Source: Acidobacteriaceae bacterium
GTDB taxonomy: Bacteria; Acidobacteriota; Terriglobia; Terriglobales; Acidobacteriaceae
NCBI GenBank assembly: GCA_035944135.1
Contig: DASZBM010000002.1
Coordinates: forward strand, 992,001 to 1,056,000
DNA: 64,000 nt
Direction of reading: 5' to 3'
Under the pieces are notes generated by a model. The model was not told the DNA's origin, did no database searches, and saw only the letters and a list, made by a program, of their open reading frames with translations. The translations under genes were made by a program, and so were the position numbers. Shown one piece after another: positions 35,008 through 44,612 of this stretch (the stretch's first letter is position 1; each line of letters starts with the position of its first letter).

Positions 35008-36897
35008 TCACTGCGTGTGGGTTGCTGGAGGCACCGCCTTGCTACCCATGGCAACGGTCTTCAGCACTTTGCCGCCCTCTTGAACGACGTATAGAGAATT
35101 TGCGGCGAGATCATTCAGTGTGTCATGCGTTCCCGACGGCCAGAGGATCTCGACTGCGTCGACTTTGGCTGCACCATCCAGGCCGAAATGGACGCGCAGA
35201 TCATTCTGGGAGAAGTAGCTGCCGCCGCTGCGTACCTCTTCCACTTGCCGCAAAGGCTGCTTGCCTATCCCTGACTTCTCCTGTGGGGCTGTGGTTGCGG
35301 TCACGGTGATGCGTGCACCTACACCGGTGCGGTTGCTCTTGGTTCCAACGAGCCTCAACTTGATCCAGTTACGCGCGATGGTGGAGTCACAGCGCAGGAG
35401 TTGAGGTGGTGCATTGACACAATTGACGACGACATCCATATCGCCATCATTGTCGTAATCGCCGAATGCGCAGCCACGTGCCGGTGCCGCATCGGTGACG
35501 CCACTTCCAGCAATATTGGTAACCTCCTCGAACTGGCCGTTGCGAAGATTCCGGTAGACGTACTTGTGCTCCGCGTAAGGGGCGTCAAGGTGCGAGGTAT
35601 CGACTTCCGGGTAGACGTGACCATTTGAGATAAAGATATCGAGCCAGCCGTCGTTATCAAGATCGATGAAGCCGACTCCCCAGCCGAGATATCGTGTGTT
35701 GATACCAAGGCCGCTAAGGTAAGTGTGATCCTCGAATGTGCCGTCGCCGAGGTTCTGGTAGAGAGAGTCCGTATCTCCGGCGAAGTTTGTCTTCACAATG
35801 TCGAGCAGGCCATCGCGGTTGAAGTCGCCAACGGCCACCCCCATTCCGGCCTGCGGCTTCCCGTCGGGCGAATAGGCGACCCCAGACTCGATTGCAACGT
35901 CTTTGAAGGTGCCGTCCTTCTGGTTCTGATACAGCGTGGCCGCGGTCGAGTCATTCGCCACATAGATGTCGGGCCACCCGTCGTTATCGAGGTCGGCGAC
36001 CGTGACACTCAGGGCGTACGTTCCGATGGTGCTCCACATGCCTGCTTTTTCGCTGACGTCTACAAAGGTCCCGTCGCCCCGGTTGTGATACAGGATGTTC
36101 TTTCCTCCTTCAAGGCCCGGTGGACCACATGCGACCTGAATTCCCTTGTAGGAACAACCGGCGGCCTCCGGCAGCGGGGCGGTCTTTATATCGAAGTCGA
36201 TGTAGTTCGCGACGAAGAGGTCAAGGTGGCCATCCTTGTCGTAGTCGAGGAAGGCGCAGCCCGTATTCCAACGTGTCCGGGACTGCGCAAGACCCGCCTT
36301 GACTGTCACGTCGGTAAATGTGCCGTTGCCATGGTTCTTGTATAGGATGTTCTGCCCGTAGTAGCTCACGAACAGATCGTTCAATCCATCGTTGTCGTAA
36401 TCTCCGACACAACAGCCCTGGCCCCAGCCGCTGCGGGTCATTCCACTCTTCGCCGTAATATCGGTGAATGTTCCGTCACGATTGTTTTTAAATAGGCGGC
36501 TTATCGGTTCCTGACCCTTCGGAAACTCACCATCCAGCCGAGTGCCGTTGACCAGAAACAGGTCGAGCCAATCGTCGTGGTCGAAGTCAAAAAACGCAAC
36601 ACCGCAACCGGTGGTCTCCAACAGATAACGGTTCTTGTGCTCATTTCCAAAGACGGTTTTAGCTTGTAACCCACTCTGCTTCGCGCCATCGACGAAGCTG
36701 TAGCCCAGTGGTGTTCCAACAACGGGAGAAGGAAGCGAACGGGGTGCGGGCCGGGGTTTTGCATCGAAGACCGGCCGAGACCCTATGTTCTGCTGCTGTA
36801 TTTGCTGAGCCGGTGCCGCCAGCTTCAAGACGTCTTCGAACGACAGCACGAGTGCCGTCCGCGAAAGCGACTGGATAAATCCCCGCCTTGACCACAT
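35008..36897 (-). CDS. FG-GAP / ASPIC-UnbV domain protein with Tat signal
   Basis: This exported protein of about 629 residues starts MWSRRGFIQSLSRT, close to the twin-arginine consensus. It contains about seven FG-GAP (VCBS) repeats with Ca-binding loops of the type DYDNDGLNDLFV, DLDNDGWPDIYV and DLDNDGWLDIFI, which should fold as a beta-propeller. The C-terminal ASPIC/UnbV domain spans about residues 505-610 (NWIKLRLVGTKSNRTGVGARITV, VEILWPSG). The ATG at 36897 is chosen over an upstream GTG because of GGGAGAG eight bases before it and the Tat motif. It is last in a run TPR, ASPIC-UnbV, ASPIC-UnbV. The function of this family is unknown; binding of glycans or a surface role is only a guess. 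Confidence 0.88.
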   Translation of the reverse strand: MWSRRGFIQSLSRTALVLSFEDVLKLAAPAQQIQQQNIGSRPVFDAKPRPAPRSLPSPVVGTPLGYSFVDGAKQSGLQAKTVFGNEHKNRYLLETTGCGVAFFDFDHDDWLDLFLVNGTRLDGEFPKGQEPISRLFKNNRDGTFTDITAKSGMTRSGWGQGCCVGDYDNDGLNDLFVSYYGQNILYKNHGNGTFTDVTVKAGLAQSRTRWNTGCAFLDYDKDGHLDLFVANYIDFDIKTAPLPEAAGCSYKGIQVACGPPGLEGGKNILYHNRGDGTFVDVSEKAGMWSTIGTYALSVTVADLDNDGWPDIYVANDSTAATLYQNQKDGTFKDVAIESGVAYSPDGKPQAGMGVAVGDFNRDGLLDIVKTNFAGDTDSLYQNLGDGTFEDHTYLSGLGINTRYLGWGVGFIDLDNDGWLDIFISNGHVYPEVDTSHLDAPYAEHKYVYRNLRNGQFEEVTNIAGSGVTDAAPARGCAFGDYDNDGDMDVVVNCVNAPPQLLRCDSTIARNWIKLRLVGTKSNRTGVGARITVTATTAPQEKSGIGKQPLRQVEEVRSGGSYFSQNDLRVHFGLDGAAKVDAVEILWPSGTHDTLNDLAANSLYVVQEGGKVLKTVAMGSKAVPPATHTQ

Positions 36898-36954
36898 TCC
36901 GTTCACTCTCCCATTTCCGGCTGCGCACAAGTATAGGCAGCGACGTGTACGTTC

Positions 36955-39237
36955 TCAATGACTTGGAATGTGCCAAATGATGAGCGTTCCGTTACCCTCA
37001 CGCAAGGTATAACGGGTGTCGACTTTTACATTGCGCATCCGGTCAACGATTCCGGTTGCTGGCCAGGTCACCGACAGGTCATCCACGATCGTTGCTGACC
37101 CAAGGCCGATATGCTGCTCGATTGGATTACCGCCAAAACTTGAACCAAAGCCTACCGTGCGAAAGATCTGGCGTCGCTTGCCATGCGAGTCGCGCACAGT
37201 GACATCGATTACAGCACCGAAGGCGAGACGATTCGACCGTACGCCTTCGAGCTTCAGCGTGATCCAGTGATTGCTATTGCCAGGATTCTTGTAGAGCGCG
37301 CTCTGAAAAATGTCGCTCGGCAGTGCGCCGCCCATCTCTTCGAACACGTCTTCAAACCCTGTGCGATGCAGATCGGCGAAGGAGACCGCGTGGCCCTTCT
37401 GCAGATTTCCGAAATTGCCGGCCGTGGTTACATCTTGAAAGGTCTGGCCGTTGTTGTTGCGAAACATGCGGTTCGGCAGGAGTGCTGTAAGCGTGGAGTC
37501 GCCGGTCCCTAGGTAAACGTCAAGCCACCCATCATTGTCGAGATCGCCGAAGCTCGCGCCCATGGTAAGGATGGCGCGGTTGAGATGCATCTCGTCCGTC
37601 ACGTCACGGAACGTACCGTCGTGCATATTGCGATAGAGCCTTGGCAGTTCCGCATTGGTGCGCCGTCCCAACTCGAAGGAGCCTACATCCGCGTTTCCCG
37701 GGGTGAAGTAGCCTGCTACAAAGATGTCGGGCCAGCCGTCGTTGTCGTAATCAAAAAACCAAGTGGCGAAGCTATCGTGCTGTTTGTCGACTCCTGCTGT
37801 AGCGGTCACATCTGTGAAGCGCCAACCTTTACGGAGATCGTGCGGGTCCTTCGGCCCATCATTACGGAAGAGATGATTGCGGCCGTTCATCACGGATACG
37901 TAGAGGTCAGGACGCCCGTCACGGTTATAGTCTCCCCAGGCCACGCCTTTTACGAAGCCGAGATCCCCGATGCCACTGGCCTCGCCGATCTCCGTAAATG
38001 TGCCGTCGCCATTGTTGTGGAAGAGTAGCGAACGATGCGGATCGCTGGGCTTTGACTCATACCCGATGAACAGATCCAGCCAGCCATCGCCGTCGAAGTC
38101 CGCCCAAGCCGCCGTCTGTGTTGGGCCGCTTACTAGCAGGCCTGCCTCTTCGGTTACATCGTCAAACGTGCCGTTGCCGTTGTTGCGCAGCAGCGAGAGA
38201 GGGTAGGCTCCAGCTTTACCCCACCAACCGCCGCGAAGTACTAATACGTCCGGATGACCGTCATTGTTGTAATCAGCCAGCACCAGATTTAAGCCGCCTG
38301 TCTCTCCTATCAGGCCGGCGCGACGCGTAACATCGCGGAACGTACCGTCGCCGTTATTATGAAACAGGTGCATCTGGTCATTTGGCCCACACGAGCTAAC
38401 CATCACATCAAGCCAGCCATCCCCATCGAAGTCCTCCACCAGGACGCCACCCGCGTGGCCAGTGACGTCCAACCCTTCCGACGCAGCAATCTCGGGGAAT
38501 TCCGGAAACTTTGCATCCGACGCAAACAGACTCTCTGGCATGAGCCATCTAGCGGGTACATCCTTCGGGTATCTGCCTAGCTGCATATAGGCGACATTCA
38601 GCAGCCACTGCGATTGCGCATCATCCTGATCTATCTCGAGCAGCGCAGTGAGCTCCCGGACTGCTCCTTCTGCTCCACGCGTCATCTGGTGTTTTGCGCT
38701 GGCGCGCAGCGGGAAGAGGCACGAGGTTTGTCCGTGCATCTCGAGACAGTTTTCCTGTTCCCCCAGACGCAGATAAGCCAGCGCCATAAGGGCGCCGAGC
38801 TCATGCATCTCCGGCTTCGTCATGGAGGTGCTGCTCGACATCCAGGCTGCCCGCACTGTCTCCAGTTGCGCTATGGCGCCCTCATTGTCGCCGGAGTAAA
38901 GCATCTCGCGAGCAAGCTGTTCGCGCACGACGGTGGCGTCGCCCAGGCTTAGAGCGCGTGACTTCAGCAACTCCTGGTAATAGTTCACACGGAGCGCGGC
39001 CTTGTTTGTATCTGTCTTCCAATCTGTCGCGGCAAAGGCGGCGCGCAGACGTTGCGCCATGCGCATTGTGCCCGGAGACTGATAGATGGGGTCCGTATCA
39101 GCCGTTTTGGAGGGCACGCTGACGGAGCCGATCGCCGGTGCCTGCATCTGATGCGACATCTGAGCGTGCAGAACCAGCGACGAGGCGAGAAAGAAAGCTG
39201 CGAGTAATGTCACCGGCAAAGGGAAGAGCTTTCTCAT
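36955..39237 (-). CDS. Large FG-GAP / ASPIC-UnbV protein with helical N-terminus
   Basis: This secreted protein of about 760 residues has a clear signal peptide (MRKLFPLPVTLLAAFFLASSLVLHA). A helical, TPR-like region follows at about residues 45-220. At least six FG-GAP repeats come next, with DFDGDGWLDVMV, DYNNDGHPDVLV, DYNRDGRPDLYV and DYDNDGWPDIFV among them. The C-terminal ASPIC/UnbV domain begins HWITLKLEGVRSNRLAFGAVIDV. The ATG at 39237 is preferred because the signal peptide begins there, 10 bp after the upstream TPR stop. ATG 39261 overlaps that gene and is an alternative. It is 57 bp upstream of the second ASPIC-UnbV gene in the same direction. Confidence 0.87.
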   Translation of the reverse strand: MRKLFPLPVTLLAAFFLASSLVLHAQMSHQMQAPAIGSVSVPSKTADTDPIYQSPGTMRMAQRLRAAFAATDWKTDTNKAALRVNYYQELLKSRALSLGDATVVREQLAREMLYSGDNEGAIAQLETVRAAWMSSSTSMTKPEMHELGALMALAYLRLGEQENCLEMHGQTSCLFPLRASAKHQMTRGAEGAVRELTALLEIDQDDAQSQWLLNVAYMQLGRYPKDVPARWLMPESLFASDAKFPEFPEIAASEGLDVTGHAGGVLVEDFDGDGWLDVMVSSCGPNDQMHLFHNNGDGTFRDVTRRAGLIGETGGLNLVLADYNNDGHPDVLVLRGGWWGKAGAYPLSLLRNNGNGTFDDVTEEAGLLVSGPTQTAAWADFDGDGWLDLFIGYESKPSDPHRSLLFHNNGDGTFTEIGEASGIGDLGFVKGVAWGDYNRDGRPDLYVSVMNGRNHLFRNDGPKDPHDLRKGWRFTDVTATAGVDKQHDSFATWFFDYDNDGWPDIFVAGYFTPGNADVGSFELGRRTNAELPRLYRNMHDGTFRDVTDEMHLNRAILTMGASFGDLDNDGWLDVYLGTGDSTLTALLPNRMFRNNNGQTFQDVTTAGNFGNLQKGHAVSFADLHRTGFEDVFEEMGGALPSDIFQSALYKNPGNSNHWITLKLEGVRSNRLAFGAVIDVTVRDSHGKRRQIFRTVGFGSSFGGNPIEQHIGLGSATIVDDLSVTWPATGIVDRMRNVKVDTRYTLREGNGTLIIWHIPSH

Positions 39238-39247
39238 GACTGGGAGC

Positions 39248-40279
39248 TTAGTGCGGTTCATCGCCCGTCGGTTGGCTGGCCGGGTGCAAGCGTTGCACCG
39301 CGGCAAACTCGCGGCTGGCATCTTCTTTCCTTCCGACGGCGCGGTAGGCTTGGCCAAGCAGGTTACGCGTGACGTAATTGGACGGGTCCATCGCGCGTGC
39401 ATGCTCCAGCATCGTCACAGCGCCGACCGCATCGCCCTGCCTCAATCTTGTTTTGCCCAGCAGGATATAGGGCCCGGTGGAGTGGGGTTCAAGAAGAATG
39501 TCCTCCTCGAGGACACGGCTTGCGTCCTCCAACTTCCCTTCGCGCAAATATGCATCGCCCAGGCGGTCGTACACAGATCCTTCCATCGGATTGCGGGCGC
39601 GCTCCGCTTCGAATTCAGCGATAGCAGCATCCGTGTGTCCAGCGGCCAAATCGAGTTCGCCCAGGAGTTCATGCGCGAGCGGAATCGCCGGATCGATTTC
39701 CAAAGCTTTGTGTGCGAACTGGTCGGATATGGGAAGGTAGTCGCGTCTCAATAACATTCGCGCGGCGACGAGATAGCCCGCCGCACTGTCAGGAGCCACG
39801 CGAAACTGGTTGGCGAAAGCTCGGCGAGCGTCGTCCCAGCGCGACGTGTCCATGTAGCAGAGGCCAAGGATGTAATTCGGATCGGTCTCACCGCGGGTGG
39901 AGGCGGGCGACTGCTCGAGCAGAGGAATTGCGTCTGCCGGGTGACCCAGGCGGAACAGCACAAGTCCCCGCATCTGAGCGGCTTCCATGTCGCCGGGGTC
40001 TGCCGCAAGAGCCGCAGCCAGCGCAGCGTCGGCGCCGTACAGATCACCCTTGGCGTATAGCGCGAGCCCTTGCAACCGGTCCAGGCCACGCACTGCCGCT
40101 CCCGAAGCGCGCACCCGTGCCACTGCAGCCAGTGCCGCATCAGGATGTCCCGTGTCGATCGATTTGCGAATGCTTTCTGGCGAGTCCAGGGCAGCCGCGG
40201 AGGGCGCCGCAGGATTCTGCGCCATATCTATAGGGCCGTAGAGACTCAAGCAAAGCAACAGCAGGAATTTCCTCACCAC
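39248..40279 (-). CDS. Secreted TPR-repeat protein
   Basis: This 343-residue protein has an N-terminal signal (RKFLLLLCLSLYGPIDMAQ) and about eight tetratricopeptide-like helix pairs covering most of the mature part, for example DMEAAQMRGLVLFRLGHPADAIPLLEQS and GSVYDRLGDAYLREGKLEDASRVLEE. TPRs mediate protein contacts, so it may organise the two ASPIC-UnbV products encoded downstream. The start is one of two adjacent GTG codons, with GGAGAGG just upstream. A TACAAT -10-like box lies about 25 bp before it. The receptor terminator upstream suggests the TPR gene heads its own operon. Confidence 0.85.
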   Translation of the reverse strand: MVRKFLLLLCLSLYGPIDMAQNPAAPSAAALDSPESIRKSIDTGHPDAALAAVARVRASGAAVRGLDRLQGLALYAKGDLYGADAALAAALAADPGDMEAAQMRGLVLFRLGHPADAIPLLEQSPASTRGETDPNYILGLCYMDTSRWDDARRAFANQFRVAPDSAAGYLVAARMLLRRDYLPISDQFAHKALEIDPAIPLAHELLGELDLAAGHTDAAIAEFEAERARNPMEGSVYDRLGDAYLREGKLEDASRVLEEDILLEPHSTGPYILLGKTRLRQGDAVGAVTMLEHARAMDPSNYVTRNLLGQAYRAVGRKEDASREFAAVQRLHPASQPTGDEPH

Positions 40280-40319
40280 GTACCTCTCCCGCGGCTTGGA
40301 TTGTACGTTGTGCGCGCCA

Positions 40320-40351
40320 GAAAGAATAGGAGAGGAGACCTCGTCCCCTCC
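40320..40351 (-). terminator. Probable terminator of the second TonB receptor gene
   Basis: On the minus strand GGAGGGGA pairs with TCCTCTCC (one G-T wobble) around a 7-nt loop and is followed by TATTCTTTCT. It begins about 20 bp after the receptor stop codon. The T tract is interrupted, so efficiency may be moderate. Confidence 0.6.
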
Positions 40352-40371
40352 CCTATGGGTGCCTGTCGAGC

Positions 40372-43300
40372 TTAGAACTGCAAGCGCAGCGTGAACTGCA
40401 ATTGCCGCGGTTCCGATCCGTCAGGGAATGGTCCGCCACCGATCTGACCGGCATTGCTTGAGTCGATCGTGCCGTTGGGGGTTCCGAAGTTGATGTGGTT
40501 GAAAGCGTTATACGCATCCATGCGGAACTGGGCCGTGTAGTGTTCGTAGAAGGTGAAGTTCTTCATCAGCGACATATCCGCCTTCCAGAAGCCAGGGCCC
40601 CAGGCGGTATTGCGACCAACGTTGCCGATGGTATCGGCGGCTGGCTCGGTGAAAGCACCACCCAACGTCACCGGATCGTAAGCGCGCACAGTGCTCACAC
40701 CGGGCGTGCCGCTGTAATGCTTCTTCAACGCGCTTGCGTTGCCGTTCACTTCACAAGGTGCGTTGCCCGGAACGTCGTTCCCGCATTTCGAGTAGCCCAG
40801 CGTGAACGGAAGCCCGCTGTGAATCAGCACGATTGGACTGATTTCCCAACCGCCCACGATGTAGTCGGCGGCCCTGCTGTGGTTGAGGTACATGCCTTGC
40901 CTGCCGAACGGCAGCTTGTACAAGCCATACGCGGTGAACGCATTCCGGCTCACCGCGCTGTCGTTGCCAATCACAGCGGCCTTGTTCCAGGTCGCGAAGG
41001 ACGACTGCGAGGACAGCGCGTGCTGGTACGCATACGCCAGGTTGTAACTCAGACCATGCCAAGGTGCCTGGGCCAGGCTCACCTGCAGCGCGTTGTAGTG
41101 GGTGTCCTGATCATCCCCGTAGTAACTGATGTCTTGATTCCACATGCACGGTCCGCCGCACGCCGGCAGGCTACCCCCGACATACCGGCGTAGCTGATTC
41201 TGCACGTTGGTAGCGCCCTGCAAAGAACCTGAAACCGGCACTCCACTGACGCAGTTGCCCGCTGCGGCCGCGCAATAGAGCTGAATCAGGCCCTGATGGA
41301 ACACGTTGTTGCTGTCCGTGTACGGTTGATCTCCAGGCTCGTTGTCATAGTGAAGCGCAATCTGCTGGCCGCCGCTGACGATGGAGCTGTACTGCGCGGG
41401 CAGGAAGAGCGCCTCTTCGTTCGGATTTGTGTTGTTGCCGTCGCCGTCGCTCAGCGTGTGCGTGCCCTTGTTGCCCACGTACGCTGCGGTGATCGACATG
41501 GTAGTCGTAATCGCCCGCTGCACTGAGATGTTCCACGCATCCAGCGTCGGCAGACGTTCGGTGAACGGACGCGCTTTGACGTTGGTGAACTGGCCCACAG
41601 TCAGGCCCACAGGGTTCGACGGCGTCTGCGTTCCCGGGACAATCGCCGTGATTGGAATCTGACCACTGGAGTTAGGCTGCACCGGGCTGTAGTTCGTCAA
41701 GCTCGTTGCACGGCCGCCCTGCGTGCTTGCAGGGTTATCCAATTGGAATGCGTAGGTCGCATAATTCCCTGGCGAATTGATGGACTGGTTCGCCAGAACA
41801 GGGATGTTCTGCGTCACAACATGACCGAATGTCGAACCGAAAACACCCAGGTCAAAGCTGCGCCCATAACCGGCGCGGATGACCGTCTTCGAACCGATTT
41901 GGTACGAAAGGCCCATGCGCGGGTTGAACGGAAACTTCGGAGCGGCTACGCCCATATTCAGGGGAACGCTGCCTGCTCCGGCTACGTTGATATCGCCGGT
42001 AGACAGGTTCAGCAGTGCACCATTGTCCGTTCCGTTTACCCGCTCCGGAGCGTAATACTCATAACGCAGACCGTAGTTCGCGGTCAGCTTCGGAGTCACC
42101 CGCCACGTATCCTGTGCGAAAAAGAAGTCACGTGGCTGAAATTCCTTGGCATTGGTCTCGTTGGAAGTACCCACGTACCGGTTGTATGCGGTCACGTCAC
42201 CCAACACAAACGTTGCAAAGCCGAGACCAGTGCCGCCCGAACCGTTCGAGGTTGGGCCGGAGCCGAAGTTGTTCACGCCCGTGCGGTCGTTATCAGAGGG
42301 CACACGCAGGTTCCGCGCGTAACGCAGGTCGATACCAAATTTGACTTCGTGCGTGCCGAGTACTCGAGTCCAGTTGTTTACCAACTGGAACTGATCTTCA
42401 TGCTCCTTGAGCGGGCAGTTGCAACGGTCCACGTTGAGACCTGCGCCGTATTGAGCGCCGGCTGCCTGACCGTTGTTGCCGCCGGAGTCACCCGGAGCCT
42501 TCGCGCCGGAGATTCCGATGTCGGCAACATCCAGATCCGGCGCGCCGAACTGCTGCGCGATGGTGTACCCGCCCCCACTGAGGTTCTCACCCAGGATCGG
42601 AAGATTGGAATTGCCTTGGTCATATTTCGATGTGTTAATGCCGTAGCGGAAGTAGCCCAGACGGACCTCCGTCAGCCACTTCGGCGATATAGCAAAGTCC
42701 ATGCCCATCGCCAGCGAATCGTTGCTGCCGGCGGACGTGCCCCCGTAGCCACCGATGCCGAAGCCTGCACCGCCGGCATTGCCAAACAGTGTTTTGCCGG
42801 TCAGGGTGTCGGTAAAGCGGCTGAAGCGCACGAAGGCGTGGATCTTACCGCTTATCTGCGAGTCGCCGCGAACGTCCCACTGGTTGCTATTGAAGATGCC
42901 GGTGCCGGTCCCAGAGTAGTTGTTGGTTAGCGTGGCCTGGTTGATGTTTGGGGCATATGGCTTCAGCAGCGCAAACAGCTTCATCGCCGTCGGCGAAATC
43001 AGCGACGCCGGAATCACGTTGCCGGGCCAGGGCGATCCGTTCGCCACCCCGTTCACCGTCGCGCCCGTGTTGTTGTAGAGCACGTGACCCGGACCTGCCG
43101 CGAGGTATTCACTGAAGTCGCAACCCGGAGTCGCGACTCCGTTCACAACGGGAGTCACCGTACCGAGACAGGAGTTGATCACGTTCTGCGTAGGCACGGT
43201 CATGTTCGCGCCCGTGCCTACCTTCTGGCGCACGCCCTGGTAGTCGCCGAAGAAGAAGAGGCGATCCCTCCAGATCGGACCACCGATAGATCCGCCGAAC

Positions 43301-44181
43301 TGGTTCTTAAGTGCTTTGGGGAACGGCTGGCTCCTTGGCTGAGTAAATGGGTCAACAGCCAGATTGGCGCCGCTCTCGCGATTGTCGAACAGCGTTCCGT
43401 GGAAGTTGTTCGAACCTGACTTGGTCTGGACGGTAATGACCGAAGATACTGCCTTCCCAAACTCAGCGTCGAAATTTTGCGTCGTCAGTTTTGTCTCCGA
43501 CATGGAATCGGAGTTCGGATTGATGACGATGATTCCGAGGATCGCGTCCTGATTATCCGTGCCGTCCAGCGTATAGTTCACGCCGCCAAATGCCTGTCCG
43601 TCGATCTGGATCTGCTTAGAACCCTGCGGATCCTCGCTGGCGGCGTGCGACCAGCCTAGTTGCTGCGCACCGGGCAGCAGCAGTTCTAGGTTCGTGAAGT
43701 TGTGGTCCGGAATCGGTAGGCTCTCAATCTCTGGCGCGCTAAAGATCGTCGAGACGTCTGCCTTGTCTGTCTTCAACTGCGGAACAGCATCCGCATTCAC
43801 TTCGATCGTCTCACCACCGCCGCCAACAGCAAGCTGTGCGGTCACCTTCGGCGCCGAGTCGGCGAACACCTGAATATTCGTCTGCTCGAAATTCTTGAAG
43901 CCCTGCGCGCTGACCTTCACGTTGTAGTGATCCGGAATCAGTTGCTGGGCCGTGAACTCGCCAGCCGAATCGGAGGTAAGCGTCGTGCTGGTTCCCTTCT
44001 CAACATCTGTGATCGTGACGGTCGCATTGGGAATCGCGGCGCCGCTCGTATCCTGCACCGTGCCCTGAATGCTTCCATAGACCGCCTGCGCTCGCGCTTG
44101 CGTGCCCAACACACTCACGGTAGTCAGCGTTATGCCTGCCGCCAGCAACAGCCCACTCTTCTGCAGCCATGTCCCTAACAT
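40372..44181 (-). CDS. TonB-dependent receptor with carboxypeptidase-regulatory-like domain (Oar-like)
   Basis: This outer-membrane receptor of about 1269 residues has a signal peptide ending TQARAQ. A carboxypeptidase-regulatory-like domain follows (GSIQGTVQDTSGAAIPNATVTITD), then a plug with NFDAEFGKAVSSVITVQTKSGSNNFHG, and a large barrel ending LQFTLRLQF. The start at 44181 is fixed by AGGAGG seven bases upstream, so an ATG ten codons earlier is rejected. It is divergently paired with a secreted GH13 glucosidase, and the 431-bp space between them contains palindromic sites. Import of malto-oligosaccharides, trehalose or a related glucan product is therefore a sensible guess. Confidence 0.9.
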   Translation of the reverse strand: MLGTWLQKSGLLLAAGITLTTVSVLGTQARAQAVYGSIQGTVQDTSGAAIPNATVTITDVEKGTSTTLTSDSAGEFTAQQLIPDHYNVKVSAQGFKNFEQTNIQVFADSAPKVTAQLAVGGGGETIEVNADAVPQLKTDKADVSTIFSAPEIESLPIPDHNFTNLELLLPGAQQLGWSHAASEDPQGSKQIQIDGQAFGGVNYTLDGTDNQDAILGIIVINPNSDSMSETKLTTQNFDAEFGKAVSSVITVQTKSGSNNFHGTLFDNRESGANLAVDPFTQPRSQPFPKALKNQFGGSIGGPIWRDRLFFFGDYQGVRQKVGTGANMTVPTQNVINSCLGTVTPVVNGVATPGCDFSEYLAAGPGHVLYNNTGATVNGVANGSPWPGNVIPASLISPTAMKLFALLKPYAPNINQATLTNNYSGTGTGIFNSNQWDVRGDSQISGKIHAFVRFSRFTDTLTGKTLFGNAGGAGFGIGGYGGTSAGSNDSLAMGMDFAISPKWLTEVRLGYFRYGINTSKYDQGNSNLPILGENLSGGGYTIAQQFGAPDLDVADIGISGAKAPGDSGGNNGQAAGAQYGAGLNVDRCNCPLKEHEDQFQLVNNWTRVLGTHEVKFGIDLRYARNLRVPSDNDRTGVNNFGSGPTSNGSGGTGLGFATFVLGDVTAYNRYVGTSNETNAKEFQPRDFFFAQDTWRVTPKLTANYGLRYEYYAPERVNGTDNGALLNLSTGDINVAGAGSVPLNMGVAAPKFPFNPRMGLSYQIGSKTVIRAGYGRSFDLGVFGSTFGHVVTQNIPVLANQSINSPGNYATYAFQLDNPASTQGGRATSLTNYSPVQPNSSGQIPITAIVPGTQTPSNPVGLTVGQFTNVKARPFTERLPTLDAWNISVQRAITTTMSITAAYVGNKGTHTLSDGDGNNTNPNEEALFLPAQYSSIVSGGQQIALHYDNEPGDQPYTDSNNVFHQGLIQLYCAAAAGNCVSGVPVSGSLQGATNVQNQLRRYVGGSLPACGGPCMWNQDISYYGDDQDTHYNALQVSLAQAPWHGLSYNLAYAYQHALSSQSSFATWNKAAVIGNDSAVSRNAFTAYGLYKLPFGRQGMYLNHSRAADYIVGGWEISPIVLIHSGLPFTLGYSKCGNDVPGNAPCEVNGNASALKKHYSGTPGVSTVRAYDPVTLGGAFTEPAADTIGNVGRNTAWGPGFWKADMSLMKNFTFYEHYTAQFRMDAYNAFNHINFGTPNGTIDSSNAGQIGGGPFPDGSEPRQLQFTLRLQF

Positions 44182-44394
44182 CGCGTGCCTCCTGAGCAAA
44201 TCCGTCAACATTCATCGCGGGCCCGAGTTCGCGTGTCTTGTGCTGCTCGTTAGGGCGGAATTCCTCCCGTTCAACCGGTCCCGTGCGCTCTCCCAACTCC
44301 AGACGAGCACAATTCGGTGTTCTAATTTTCGATTCACATTACGCTCGCCACCCGGAAGTCTGTCAACACGTTTCTGCAACGAAGTGCATTGTGT

Positions 44395-44410
44395 TTCTCC
44401 ATATGGAGAA
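44395..44410. promoter_or_regulatory. Perfect 16-bp palindrome TTCTCCATATGGAGAA
   Basis: TTCTCCATATGGAGAA is fully self-complementary over 16 bp, without a spacer, and sits between the divergent receptor and GH13 genes. This is typical of a dimeric repressor or activator site. No regulator gene is adjacent, so the binding protein is unknown. Confidence 0.55.
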
Positions 44411-44436
44411 TGGGAAGTGAAGATTCGACCCTACGC

Positions 44437-44464
44437 AATATGGAAGTGAAAGTCTGTCCATATT
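44437..44464. promoter_or_regulatory. Second CCATAT-type inverted repeat
   Basis: AATATGGA and TCCATATT are perfect 8-bp inverted copies separated by 12 bp. Each arm contains the same TCCATAT half-site as the 16-bp palindrome about 40 bp away. Together they look like clustered binding sites for one regulator. Confidence 0.5.
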
Positions 44465-44612
44465 CTTGGTGCAGAACCTGACGTCCTGTGGCGCGGAGAA
44501 GCCGCTTCTCCAGCGCATTCAATTCACCGGAAGACGACTCAACGTGATTACAGATTGCTCAGCAAATCAAACGAACTGTACTATCGGTCGCGTCCTAACC
44601 GAGGAGCCCTGC

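Larger units (their letters stand above)
44182..44612. promoter_or_regulatory. Divergent promoter region between TonB receptor and GH13 gene
   Basis: This 431-bp region serves two divergent starts. It includes the AGGAGG ribosome-binding site of the receptor (complement of 44188-44193) and GAGGAG (44601-44606) for the GH13 gene. Two related inverted repeats lie in the middle and are listed separately. No gene is supported inside it. Confidence 0.6.

Noticed and set aside
41743-42930. 395-codon frame antisense to the second TonB receptor
   Set aside because: Composition is that of a complementary-strand shadow; the receptor frame is clearly the coding one.
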